The notes under the pieces: generated by a model | The model's database searches: none | What the model saw: the letters and a program-made list of their open reading frames with translations, nothing else | Told to the model about the DNA's origin: nothing | Shown: positions 23,471 to 34,877 of the stretch, in pieces | Numbering within the stretch: position 1 is the first letter of the stretch | Layout: every line of letters starts with the position of its first letter | Assembly: GCA_016647705.1 (NCBI GenBank) | Contig: CM028328.1 | Coordinates: 35,626,501 to 35,690,500 of the forward strand | Length of the DNA stretch: 64,000 nt | Origin: Eucommia ulmoides | Taxonomy: Eukaryota > Streptophyta > Magnoliopsida > Garryales > Eucommiaceae | Direction: 5' to 3' | Translations under genes and position numbers: made by a program

Positions 23471-24340
23471 TGGTAGCGGAAAATTACGTCGCTACTTTTA
23501 CCGCAAGTGTACGGGTCAAGTTTTATAGAATAGTGAATGAGAAGGGTTGTCGTATCCACAGGGATTAGATTAAATTGTCGCTAAGTACCGCGATTGTCAT
23601 AACCAAACTTTATTTAGGTGATTAAATTTAGGTTTTTGTTTTAATAATAAATTAAGCTAAAATACTAACTAATTAAATTAAAGTACTAATATGACATTAA
23701 TGGGAATATATTATCTAGGGATTGACTTCGTTTACTTATACGTGTTTGATCCAATCTAGTTTATATTAACAATATTCAAACTATCCGACAATCTAGGTAT
23801 CAAAAACTCACTCAGTACCTCTCTCGAGTGTAAAGTGAATGAATATGCGACTTTATGTCAACGCCGATGTCCCCATCTAGCATCTAAACGACACTGATCA
23901 CTTGAGTCTCGCCCCAACCTCACGAATTGCACACTTTCTAATACTCTCCCTAGTCATTAGATCGTCGCGTTGTGTTTAAACCCTAGTCCAAATTCGGGGT
24001 TACCTCTTCCGAGTATTAAACCTCGATTTCTTAAACCAAGCACAATATCATAAGAAGCATACTATGGAAGTAATAAAACGGTAAACACAATCGAATATAC
24101 ATGAACAACCGTTAACGAAACATAGATTTATACAAGCAACGTTTTCATGAACTCAATCAAATCCTAGACAATATATGTTTAGCTATACATGGCCATAACC
24201 AAATATTCAACTATAAACAAGCTAAACATGATCAAATACCAACAAGGGTTTAATAAATAAAGAGAAAAATAAAGGAGAATAGCCGTTTTCTAAAGAATTG
24301 ATAGTTCCACGTCTGTGATTTCTACTCCGATCTTGAATTC
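23471..24340 (-). mobile_element. Athila-like 3' LTR block
   Basis: About 870 bp, matching the PBS-proximal part of the 5' LTR. Similarity to the 5' LTR stops near 24340. Confidence 0.5.
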
Positions 24341-25975
24341 AACTAAACATGACGACAGGCAAGTTTTGAATTCAACTATTCGACCAAAACGTTTTCCCTC
24401 AATGGACCCCAATCATATCAATTTCAAGAGTAAAAAGCACTATGTGGTGTTCTAGAATTTTAACATTCAATAGTAGTAAGCGCCATTCTAGATCCTGTTC
24501 AAGTGTGTGTGTGAAAACTCAATCATACAACTATCCACCAACCGTATTGGATTGTCCACCATCAAAGTTCATGACTTAAACCATAAAGGTATAGGAAATC
24601 CATATGCTAGACTGGGTTCCACTCTCCACTAATGTAGGCTTGGAAATTCAAAAAGTTCAATAGGACTTAATTTGGTTTTAGGTAAATGGCCAAGAGTATA
24701 TCAGAAATAGAAAACAGGTAAACGTTATAACTCAACGATACCCGAGGCACAACGCTTGTCGCTCAATTACACTATAATCCCAAAGATAAATTCGAAACAA
24801 CCTTGAACAAACATTTAAGAACGTTGTACTCACTTGTTAAATGAAACGAAAATAGAACTATATTTACATATGTTTTTTTTAACCAACAACCACACCTCCA
24901 AACTTATTATATTTGTACAATTAAAGCGGTGTGAGAATACGATAGAAAAATAACAAGTGAGTACTCGAATACTGAACTAATTAATAGTTCGCCCAAAACC
25001 CAACTGCTCACTTCAAGTAGCATAACAAATGTTAACTTGATTTCACTCAAATTGTGCCTTAGGTTTAGCGATAATGGTTTGGAAAAAAATTAATTGGCCA
25101 GGGCATTTGTTACGTGTTCAGAATTGAAACGGTTAACAAGCTTCGACAGGGTAACGAGAGATAAAAACATATAGCATAGTAATCTTCAAAGGCTCAAGCA
25201 ATCAAAATGAAAGCCTAAATCATATCTCCTGAACTACCTTGTTTAGGATTTCACCTCGAATTTCTCCCAAATTGGGTTCTAGAATTCCTATTGTTATGAA
25301 CTTGGCTAACGGATAATCGGCGTTAAATCAATTGGATAGCTAGCACATTGAGTTTAAGTGCTCATGCAAGTAAGGATCCGCAATAACTTTTACTAAAATG
25401 AAATGTCAAGCACACAGAACACACATGAATGGGCATTACGCTCGACCTCGATAAACAAATGGGAGATAGACTCATCATCGGGTAATGGCCTAGATAAACT
25501 GCAAAACTCAACACACAAAAATAAACAACAACTACAAATACAAACAAACTTACACTAATTAAACAAACATGCATACAATAAAATAATAAATTAACTTAAA
25601 CTATATAACTAATAAAAAAGAATACATAATAACATACTACACTTAACCCCCAAACTTAAAATGGGCAGTGTCCACAATGACCCAACATCGATCTTAACAA
25701 TTAAAATAAAGTATGAAGACGATGGGGATTTAGAACACGTACCTGGCAGGCAAGACAATCTCACCTCCGAATGAAGTTGGCGGTGATGAATTAATTTATT
25801 TTGAAACTTGGGTTACCTCACAAGAACCCTTGGTTTAATGTCTTACGCCAGACGTGGATAAGGGCTCGTCAAAGAGCGACTTCCACTCGTAGTATGTGTC
25901 ATACAACACAACATACGGGTCTTGGTTCAGAATGCCCTCAAGATTGACGAGATTTGGCAATAATTAGGCCGTACT
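24341..25975 (-). other. noncoding part of the Athila-like element
   Basis: No pol-like frame. The minus strand has TTTGGGGGTTAAG at 25657-25643, the purine-rich wording often found downstream of coding sequence in this group. Confidence 0.5.
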
Positions 25976-26860
25976 CTAAACATGACTCATTGTCGGCTTA
26001 TGTGCTTGGTTAGCCGAAATGAACGATCCTGAAAGCGATGGAGGATAAGTGAGCCAAATCGGATCCTCATAAATGTGATCGTCTTGGATCGGTGGTGGCA
26101 TCACATGGTGGATTTCAAATGGTGAAGAATCACAATCGTCGATCCACGCTTGGGTTTCTGTCTCATTCAAATAATCATCATTGAATGCTCTTGAGTTTCT
26201 CTCACTTGTTTTCGGTTCCTCCTGGTGGATTTCGATGAATGTGGCATGCGTGTCGCTTAGTGCCACCACTTTTGACTTGGCCTCAATAAAGAAGATTAGC
26301 GGACCGATTTGCATCGCAAGAGACGTTACGGTCGCATCAATTTCAGCGCAGGTCGTCTCAATATTGTCAAGACGATCCTCATGCTCGTTGAGACGATAAT
26401 TCATTTTCCTCTAGAAAGTTTGAGTTTCTCCCATAAATTTAGCGAACATTTCTTCTAGGGTGGGAAAAGACTCCACATTTTGGTCCGGGGTGTCAATCCA
26501 TGGCGCCAAAATGTTAGAACTATCCCCCAAGCTTTGGTAGCTTGTTGAATAATTTCAACTCTGATAATTAAACTCTGCCATGTCTTCCAACAACCAATAG
26601 GCTTCATCCATGGTTAGTTGGTCGAAAGAGGTGATATTGTTTCCTCATTCAACCCAATTTCTTGTTGCGGCTAGTAACCCATCGAGGAAGTTCAGTCGTT
26701 GACACTCCCTCAGGAAATGATGATTTGGGAACCGGATTAGCAACTCTTTGTATCGATCCCAAGCATAATAAAATGGCTCGAAATCGCGTTGAAATAAATG
26801 CAACAGTACTTGTTGATGAGACATTGTCTAGTACCCTACAGGAAAAAGAAAACTAAAAAC
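25976..26860 (-). mobile_element. Athila-like gag remnant
   Basis: The minus strand encodes gag-like text: YAWDRYKELLIRFPNH, then RECQRLNFLDGLL and TMDEAYWLLEDMAE, followed by a 142-codon stretch beginning MNYRLNEHEDRLDNIETT, which looks like a coiled-coil linker. FEPFYYAWDRYKELL and LDGL are typical of Athila/gag retrotransposon capsids. No zinc knuckle was noted. Treated as a fossil. Confidence 0.5.
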
Positions 26861-26937
26861 AAAAATTATAAACAAAATAATGCCTAATTAAAATCAAGTT
26901 ACTTACTCACAATATCAACAAAAATCTAAAAACCAAT

Positions 26938-26954
26938 CCCTAGCAACGACGCCA
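26938..26954 (-). other. primer-binding site, tRNA-Asp type
   Basis: Minus strand TGGCGTCGTTGCTAGGG lies a few bases after the 5' LTR, close to the TGGCGCCGTTGCCGGGG wording known for Athila-group elements. Confidence 0.5.
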
Positions 26955-26960
26955 AAAACT

Positions 26961-28374
26961 TGGTAGCGGAATATTACGTTGCTACTTTTACCCCAAGTGT
27001 ACGGGTCAAGTTTTATAGAATAGTGAATGAGAAGGGTTGTCGTATCCATAAGGATTGGATTAAATTGTCGCTAAGTACCGCGATTGTCATGACCGAACTT
27101 TATTTAGGCGATTAAATTTAGGTTTTTTTTTTTTTTTTAATAAACTAAACTAAAATACTAACTAATTAAATTACAATACTAATATGACATTAATGGGAAT
27201 ATATTATCTAGAGATTGACTTCGTTCACTTATATGTGTTTGATCCAATTTAGTTTACATTAATAGTATTCAAACTATCCGACAATCTAGGTATCGAAAAC
27301 TCACTCAGTACCTCTCCCGAGTGTAAAGTGAATGAATATGCGACTTCGCGTTAATGTTGATGTCCCCATCTAGCATCTAAATGACACTGATCACATGAGT
27401 CTCACCCCAACCTCACAGATTACACACTTTTTAATACTCTCCCGAGTCATTAGATCGTCGCGTTGTGCTTAAACCCTAATCCGAATCCGGGATAACCTCT
27501 CCCGAGTGTTAAACCCCGATTTCTCAAACCAACCAAAATATCATAACAAGCATACTATGGAAGTCATAAAACGATAAACATAATTGAGTACACATGAACA
27601 ACCGTTAACGAAACATAAATTTATACAAATAACGTTTTCATGAACTCAATCAAATCCTAAACAATATATGTTTAGATATACATGGGCATAACCAAATATT
27701 CAACTATAAACAAACTAAACATGATCAAATACCAACAAGGGTTTAATAAATAAAGAGAGAAACAAAGGAGAATAGCCGTTATCTGAAGAATTGACGATTC
27801 TGCGTCCATGATTTCCACTCCGATCTTGATTTCTCCTCTTCAAATGGATGATCTCTCCTTATTGGTATACCTTGGTGCTCTCAAGGGAGTCCCAAAAATG
27901 TGTCTATTGTGTTGGGAAGAAGGGGATATTAAGGGATTCAAAATATCTAAGAAAATATCCCAAAATATCTAAGCCACCTGGTGTCGGACAGTTGCAACGG
28001 TGGGAAGTTAGTAGGTTTCTACCAGTTGGCCGCTGTAGCGGTGGGAAGCACCGCTACTGCAGTGGAGACCATTGGTCCAGTGGTGAAGTTCACCGTTGCA
28101 GCAGTGGTTAAGCAGAGAGTCTTTATTCTTTTGATCGCTGCAGTGGTGATTTTCACTGCTGCAGCGTTGGAGGTTGCATTTTCTTTCTTTAATATTTTCA
28201 AACATTTCTCCACCGACGTCCCATCGATTTGATCGATTTTCAACTGTTTTCATCCCTTTTTGTCTCAAACACTTGATTTATACCAAAACAAATAAAAACC
28301 AATTAAAACATTACAATAACACTCGAATACTATCAAAATTGGCTTGGAAATAGATAGATAAAATCAACCTATCA
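26961..28374 (-). mobile_element. Athila-like 5' LTR
   Basis: 1414 bp, TGATAGG.. to ..CGCTACCA on the minus strand. It contains CTTCGTTTACTT-type conserved wording shared with the solo LTR and a GC-rich dyad cluster at 27978-28170. Confidence 0.5.
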
Positions 28375-28379
28375 ATAAT

Positions 28380-29220
28380 ACCTAGTTTATTAGAAAGTTC
28401 TTAAGAAACTAAAGGAAAAAAGCAGAGGTAAACATCGCATCCTTAATTTTCTTAGTCTTTTGAGAAACTTATGACACCTAATTGGATGAGATCTTCGATA
28501 CGGTGCCTGAGGTAATAACATTGGTCGGCATGATGACCAGCTCCTCCAGAGTGGTATTTACAAAAACTATAAGGGTTAAACCTCAAAGCTTGGGGGTTTT
28601 CTCGATGAGGGGGAATTGGTTTTAGAAATTCTTTCTTTAAGCAATCATGGAAGATTTCAGAAAGTGACACATGAAGCAAGGTAAATTGATTTTTTTTTTT
28701 TGTGCTTGGGAGAAGAGAGGAAAAGTTGGTGTTTTGAGGAGATAGGGGTCTATGTTATTGGGGTTGTAGGTAGGCTGTTTTCTTGACAGGCTGGTTTATC
28801 TTATTTATCTATTTATTTTTGGAAAGACTAGTCCATGTAGTCCATCCGTTTCCATATTTTGGAAATTTCTTCTCAGACTGAGGCTTCCTTAGGTTTAATG
28901 TTTTTCTCCCAGCTAGGCAGTTTTTGGCTTGTGGCGGTGGCAAGAGTGTCATCCTCCTGCCTATCAAGGTTGATGTAATCTTCCGTGACGATCAATTTTT
29001 CATGAGGGAGTTTGTGGATTTTTATTTCGTCCCAATGCTTTATGATGCTAAAGGTATCTGCAGGTGACGGTAATTGGTCCACTTTTCTCTTTTCTTGGCT
29101 GGGTTCATCTGGTTTAACATTTGTTTCAGGGAGGTAATGCCTTCTCGCATCATCGAAATTTTGGAGTCATTCTGAGTACTTTTAATAAAGGAAGGGATCG
29201 GGTCCATTTTACGATCTTGT
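28380..29220 (-). mobile_element. Ogre/Tat-type gag remnant
   Basis: The minus strand encodes KPIPPHRENPQALRFNPYS, then FCKYHSGGAGHHADQCYYLR and HRIEDLIQLGVISF. The C-x2-H..GH..C pattern followed by a basic-hydrophobic LK/R-H.V/I.DLI..G segment is characteristic of Ogre/Tat gag. Upstream fragments near 28873-29082 (VDQLPSPADTFSIIKHW) look like the same frame region. It is interrupted just downstream by the Athila-like insertion. Degraded, with several breaks. Confidence 0.5.
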
Positions 29221-29584
29221 GAGCGAATCTTGGATGGCTTTTAGCAAAAGTCACCTACAGTATATTTTCTAGATTTATTAAGTGATTAAAAACCTATACC
29301 TCTATTATTGAACTTTTAAGGATGCAAATTATCCTATCTTTATACATAGTTATATTCTTGACTATGGGTGAGTATGTTTACTTGGATGATTATATTCGTG
29401 CTATATGTATGCAATCCTATGAAGGTGTAGCTCTAGCAAGAAATTCTCAGAGATGTTCTGAATAGACCTTGGCTTGGTTTTGGTTTTCGTAGGATCCGGG
29501 TAACTTGCAACTTTAGGTTTATCCTCAAATTTAGAAGTTGCAGTCATCTTAGGACTATGGCATAATTGACCTTTTATCCTCAAG

Positions 29585-29900
29585 ATATGGATCGTTCTTC
29601 CTAAGACCCTAAGACAAAGTTGTCATTTTCTTCCTCAAGACATGGATCATGGATCATAGAACTAAATGACAGAATTAGTCCCCGCTTTTTTCTTTTCAAA
29701 GTAGGGATCGTTGCCCCTAGAACTAAATGACAAATTTATCATTTTCTTCCTTGAAAAATAAATCATTGTTCTTAGGACCTAATGACACAATTATTCTATA
29801 TTTTTCCCTCAAAACATGGATTATTTTTCCTAGGACCTAATGGCAGAACTATCATTTTTCTTCCTCAAAAGATGGATTATTATTCCTAGAACTTGAGGAA
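29585..29900. repeat. tandem array, unit about 57 bp, six copies
   Basis: The unit is like ACATGGATCATTGTTCCTAG then GACCTAATGACAGAATTATC and a T/C-rich end. Copies begin near 29587, 29642, 29703, 29762, 29817 and 29874. It lies in the 5' side of the Ogre-type interior. Confidence 0.5.
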
Positions 29901-30977
29901 AGGTCTAAGACATGTATCTCCTAGGGAAATGTGACTCGAGGTATGTTTACTATAGGATCGCACAGTCTTGATTCGACTCTATGGTGACGCTTTTTTTTTT
30001 TTTTATGTCTTGGTAAGATTGGCGTGATTTTGCACGATCAAAGTTGATTCTTTCACGTTGTCTTTTTGGACGAACTTTAGACAACTTTGTTTAGCAATGA
30101 CTATTATTTTTTACCTATTGAGGTGGGATTTTCGTGCATTATTTAAAGGCAAATGTGATGAAATGGTTGTTAATGATTTGATGTTGTATTTGACTGTTTA
30201 TTGCGTTAAGTGAAATAAGGATTCTTGTTATCCCCTGCACCTTGCTCCATATTCCAATTTTTGAAAACTTTTTTAGATGTTGAGCAAGCTAGCAATGCAT
30301 GAGATAGAACAAGAACTCTTACACCAATTATCAAGCCCCTAATTGTCCTAGAAATTGTATTCTGTCTACCTAATATAACAATTACTTAAATAATTGTACA
30401 CAAGATGAAAATAAAATCTCTCGCCAAGATAGTGTCCTAAGTAAAGCTGTATTTTTGTTATTCCTCTATCCTAGGCTCACTATATGTGGTTCATGGATTT
30501 TCTTCTAACCCATTATAGGAAGCTTTGGTTCCCAGACCTTCAAACCTCCGGTGTCCTCCCCGGGAGAACGTCCATCGTTGGTTGGTGGTCTGAGTGAGGT
30601 AAGTTTCGTAGCCAGATCCTGGGGAAGAAACCCACCATGCCTTTCTTTTACTAACTCATCTTTTTATCCTAAGGGTTTCGAAGCTTAGATTGGCATCATA
30701 ACCTCGCACGATTTTAGCCCCTACTGCAAGCCTCTCTATCCCTAAAAGGGTTATAGCTTAGGTTTTTCATCATGATATGTAATGCAAAGTAACTGCTCGT
30801 GCGTTGGAGAGAGTATATAGAAATAAAATATAAAAATTTCAAAACAGTAATTTAAATGCAGTATTTAATGACAGAAATGTAAATGACAGCAAATAAAGAT
30901 AGTAATATATGCATGCTAGTATAAATATGATATATAAAAATAATTTTAATTTTAATTTTTTTATTCATTTATTATTA

Positions 30978-31024
<47 letters not shown>

Positions 31025-31044
31025 CATTATTTATATATTATTTA

Positions 31045-31118
<74 letters not shown>

Positions 31119-31224
31119 TTCATTGAAAGATAATCATTTATGTTTAAAACCAACAACATATTTCTTGGATTTTATTTGACTGTGAAAATAAATTTAGACT
31201 CCAACTAAGGTTGACTCTCTAAAA
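29901..31224 (-). other. leader side of the Ogre-type element
   Basis: No recognisable coding sequence apart from possible gag fragments. Contains the long (TTA)n tract. The PBS and 5' LTR follow to the right. Confidence 0.5.
30969..31118. repeat. (TTA)n trinucleotide microsatellite, about 150 bp
   Basis: Nearly uninterrupted TTA/ATT units with two short imperfections near 31024-31045. It lies between the gag remnant and the 5' LTR of the Ogre-type element and is likely polymorphic. Confidence 0.5.
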
Positions 31225-31242
31225 TCTCCAGTGGAGTCATCA
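31225..31242 (-). other. primer-binding site of the Ogre-type element
   Basis: Minus strand TGATGACTCCACTGGAGA lies two bases after the LTR end GGTGTGTCA. It compares with the TGGCGACTCCGCTGGGGA wording usual for Ogre/Tat elements. It fixes copy C as the 5' LTR and the element as minus-strand. Confidence 0.5.
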
Positions 31243-31244
31243 GC

Positions 31245-32850
31245 TGACACACCCCGGATTTTGATAGCAGATGAATTAGAGATCAGAAAGAAGAGAAAAC
31301 AAGTGTCATTTTTCCCTCTCTAAGTCCTCCAAATCTATTCATTTTTGAAAATGAGTTTTTAAGGGTTTTTCTAGGCGTCGGTTTTGAAAAAACTTCTTAA
31401 GGCAGGGATTTGAGTTAAAAATTGAGTTGTCACCTAGTATTGGTTATATGGTGTGCTAGGTCATTGGGAGTTTTAGAAATTCATTTTTTTTGGTTTTGAA
31501 ATGAACCGTGTTTTGACTCGTAATTGTCTTGTAGCAGAGATTTCTTTAAGTTCGGGGGTCGGTTATGCTCGGGGAAGGTTTTAACCACCTCAAGACACCC
31601 GTCCGAAGATGGTACCTGAGTATAAATGAATATTCACTTTTAAACAAAGTCCAAGTAATTTTCATCGATTTGTTTGACAAAATAATTCCTATTTTTAGTT
31701 TTTTGTCTTTTTTATGCATTTTTTTACATGATATGATGATAAAGCAGGTAAATACTATGCTAACTAGTCAGTGACAGTCCAATAGCAGTATATAAGATAC
31801 AGAAATATAAATGACCGAACATTATAAAGGCTTCCTACATATCCCTGTTTTCAAAGGGAATCGAGTCGACATATAGTTCCAATATGCAAAATGATGTGAA
31901 ATGAAATATTTTTTGTATTTTTTTTAAAGACCGAACCTTATAAATATTTCCTACATATCCTAGTAAACACGAAAAATCAAGTCAACTTGTAGTGCCATGC
32001 ATGCAAACTATGACTAAGTTATTTAGATTTGTGATTACGTGGGTTGCCTACGTATCTCAGATCAATGAATTAGGTCATCACATAGTTCGTTTATACAATA
32101 TGTACTGATTTTAGTTGCTTTTAGTTATTAAACAAAACATGAATTACACAATGATATATGAATAATCTCTTTTATTTTTTCAAGAACACCTCAACCGAAC
32201 TCATTTGTTTTGGTTAGATTAGTGTTAGTATGTGAATTGTTAGTTGAAAAGAAAAGAAAATACTATATATATACGCCAGTCCTACTCATAACTAAGAAAT
32301 GCAGGAAGATTTATGATGAAGGGTCACACATATCCGCGAAAAAATAGAGGTTCTCCTTTTATCCCAAATTTTTGGTCACAAGGGTCTGATGGTGTAATAT
32401 ATAAATACTTATATATATACAGGGTGCCAATCCACATGTTAAAGACTTAGTGTCAGGCTGTGATTTTCACATTTAGCAGAAAGTAAGTTATTGATTGTAT
32501 ATGGTTGTATCAAGAGTTAGTAAGAGATCGGTTTGATGTGTTCATGAGAGAACCGTAGAGACTATACACAACTGATGGTGTGATAGATATTTTGTTGGGA
32601 TCCTCATATGTTCTTAACATGTTCTCGGATAATTTTTTTTCTCATGTGTTCTTAACATGTTCTCGGACGTTCTTGATATTCTTGACATGGTTTTGCATGA
32701 TTTTGGCATGGTTTGATAAATATAACATAAACTCAACGTTTTTCCTTTATTATAGGTTATGTATATGCAATTATGTATGAATGCTATATGAACTTGCTAT
32801 GTAGAAGCATAAACACTATATTTAAGCCAAGATTAAAAGGTGTTCCAGTG
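31245..32850 (-). mobile_element. Ogre-type 5' LTR (copy C), partial
   Basis: It matches copy A from the ..GGGTGTGTCA end through the ACGTAGGCAACC blocks and the AACATGTTC.. segment up to about 32850, where similarity stops and Copia-type LTR sequence begins. The TATA-proximal part seen in copies A, B and D is therefore absent here. Confidence 0.5.
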
Positions 32851-33893
32851 TTCAACGCCTAGAAATCTACGTTGAGAGTCAATTGGTCAACCGCCTGATG
32901 AACTGGTCGACTGACCTGTTTGTTTTCAGAATTTGACCATAACATTTTTTAAAGATCTTCTACCCATTTTTCATGGATTTGAATGCTAAAATATTATATT
33001 TTAATGGGTTTTGACTAGTTTTCAAAGATACATAATATATTTTGGGGATCTTTTAATTTTATCCATATATTACTTGATTTTGTGATTTTTACCTAGTAAA
33101 CTTCTTTATATCATTTAGGGTTTAAATCAAAATCTTTTTGGGGCTAAATTAAGTGTTTTAAAAGTTCTATTTCTGATCAAATATAGGTAATTTAAATTGA
33201 TTTGATATATGGGGTCCATATATATTATTTTTGGGTATATCTTTCATATATAACCGTTATAGACATAGTTTAATACCTATATATAGACATGCGGATTTTA
33301 CTTTTAAATATTCAAGAATCAAAGATCAAATTAGATCTTTTGAAAGAGACGGTTCATTTTTCTTAAATATATTTTTTGAGAAATTTTTGAAGAAATCTTG
33401 ATCGAAGCTATTTTTGCGAAAACTTCGGATTTGATACAACATTGCTATTCTAAATATTTCGAAGGAAATCCCAGTGAGATCGCTTTGATTATTTTTTGAT
33501 TGCTCAAATAAATTGTGTTGTAACTTGGAAATAAAGGTACTTGGTCTAAGAGATAGTGGATTAGGCATAAAGGGGTATTGTCTAATCAGAGTTATTCTTC
33601 AACTTGAAAAAAAGATAAGCTTAATCTTCAACCTGGATAGAAGATAATTAAGTTAATTTTGCACTTGTGAAAAAGATTTTAAAGGTTTTGGTTCCTAACT
33701 AGGAAGGGATCAAGAGTTGGTGAATTGGGAATTCCCTACGGAAGCTCAAGGGAGAGAGCATAGATAATAGTAGCTTGTCAAACCTCTATAAATTAACGTG
33801 TCAATATCTCAATTTGGTTGTGCACTTAGATTAAACACGCTTCAGCTATTTACCCAATTTACCTCTCTATTGGGTAGATTTGTGTGCCAATAT
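32851..33893 (+). mobile_element. fossil Copia-type LTR fragment
   Basis: It starts in a TTGGTCAACCGCC..ACTGGTCGACTGAC block and contains AAAAAGATAAGCTTAATCTT-type repeats (33600-33690), then GGAATTCCCTACGGAAGCTC and an end like ACCCAATTTACCTCTCTATTGG. It has the same architecture as the LTRs at 49411 and 55611 but is clearly diverged. Confidence 0.5.
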
Positions 33894-34718
33894 TTTTAAA
33901 GCAAAAAATAACAATTTATTTAAATTTTAATTAAATTTCAAATTCATTTCAATATTTGATTAGTGTTTCATCATTTTTTTATTTATTTTATTTTTTGTTA
34001 ATAGAACATAATTCAATATAATTATGATTAACTAAAATTAAATTTATCTTGAGTTTAATTAATCCCATATTTTGTAGGATTAGAAAATCCTTGGTAATAA
34101 GAGTAAAATTTAATCTCATGTACCAAATATAAGAATAGAGTAGTCATTCCCATAAACATTCCAATCCCTTGTCAGGTCTCATATACCTAACATGATCAAA
34201 GTATTTCGTGTGTGTTTTTCAAATTCAAATCCGTGAGGTATTCCCGAGGTAATTTTGCATGATCAACTACTATCATAATTTCTTTGAACAATGTACGTTT
34301 TGCGTTTCAATTTCGGATTTAATGGTCTGAATATAAATTTAAAAATGAAAAAGTGAAAAAAATAAATGCCAACCGAATATAAATAAGCATTACGAAAATG
34401 TCCATATTAAGCTCTAACAAAGCAAAGCAACGGTAATCCAATTCTTCATTCCTAAGTCTATTCCTCAAATATACTGGTTTTGGCAATGTCTTATCCCATT
34501 GTCCGATTAATGCTACCTACACGCACAAAAGCTTTACAAAAGAGAGAGGGTAGGGTGAAAAAGCAGCGGAACACATTTTCTTTGTTTGGTCGACTTACAA
34601 AATATCGAAAGCATGTGACAGCCAAGTAGTAGCCAACAAAATCTGATAGATGAACCCTTTGTTTTCAGAATGCAACAAAAAGATCTCCATCACATCACAC
34701 ATTAAATGTTTCTACAAT
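33894..34718. other. intergenic sequence and PYM 3' UTR
   Basis: AT-rich sequence with no open frame of note. The PYM 3' UTR lies at its right end, and its polyadenylation point was not resolved. Confidence 0.5.
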
Positions 34719-34877
34719 CTAAATTCTTGATTCAGCAGAGGCTTCCATTTCGGCCTTGGTATCCTCCAATAGCTTTAACTCTTCGCGCCAACCTTCCAAT
34801 TTAGCCACCTTGTCCAACTGTTCTGGCACCATCTTTTCTGCAGCAGTTTTCTGCTGTTGAGCTTCCGTCAGCCGAAT
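34719..34877 (-). CDS. PYM: PYM exon 4
   Basis: 52 codons plus TAG after acceptor TTCCACAG|ATTCGG. It encodes the rest of the coiled coil, [10 protein letters not shown] through [14 protein letters not shown]. Intron 3 is 443 bp (34878-35320) and unremarkable. Confidence 0.5.
   Translation of the reverse strand: MRLTEAQQQKTAAEKMVPEQLDKVAKLEGWREELKLLEDTKAEMEASAESRI

Larger units (their letters stand above)
23471..28374 (-). mobile_element. Athila-like (Ty3/Gypsy) element with gag only, TSD ATAAT
   Basis: 4904 bp flanked by ATAAT at 23466-23470 and 28375-28379. Minus-strand order: 5' LTR 28374-26961, PBS 26954-26938, gag region about 26860-25976, TTTGGGGGTTAAG-type purine stretch 25657-25643, noncoding part, and 3' LTR-like block 24340-23471. 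No protease, RT or integrase is recognisable, so it is non-autonomous or a remnant. Where both LTRs exist they differ by about 6 percent by eye over the first 160 bp, much younger than the host Ogre-type element (of the order of 2-3 million years at usual plant rates). The reading frame is broken in a few places. Confidence 0.5.
10727..32850 (-). mobile_element. nested Ogre/Tat-type (Ty3/Gypsy) element, non-autonomous remnant
   Basis: Read on the minus strand, the order is: partial 5' LTR (32850-31245), primer-binding site (31242-31225), gag remnant (about 29220-28380), long noncoding tandem-repeat region (23465-17324), purine tract (13391-13377) and 3' LTR (13376-10727). The two LTRs are roughly 85 percent identical by eye where compared, so it is an old insertion of some millions of years. 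No pol domain is recognisable, so it is broken or belonged to a LARD-like non-autonomous group. Later insertions are an Athila-like element, an Athila-like solo LTR, and probably the inverted LTR at 13769-17323. Lineage is inferred from the gag zinc-finger style, the PBS wording and the TGTAGACACC LTR start. Confidence 0.5.

Noticed and set aside
28008-28268. overlapping frames on both strands with Val/Ala/Thr-rich or Ser/His-rich products
   Set aside because: They are generated by the GC-rich dyad repeats of the Athila-like LTR, not by a gene.
30909-31133. 74-codon frame of Ile/Leu repeats
   Set aside because: A translation of the (TTA)n microsatellite.
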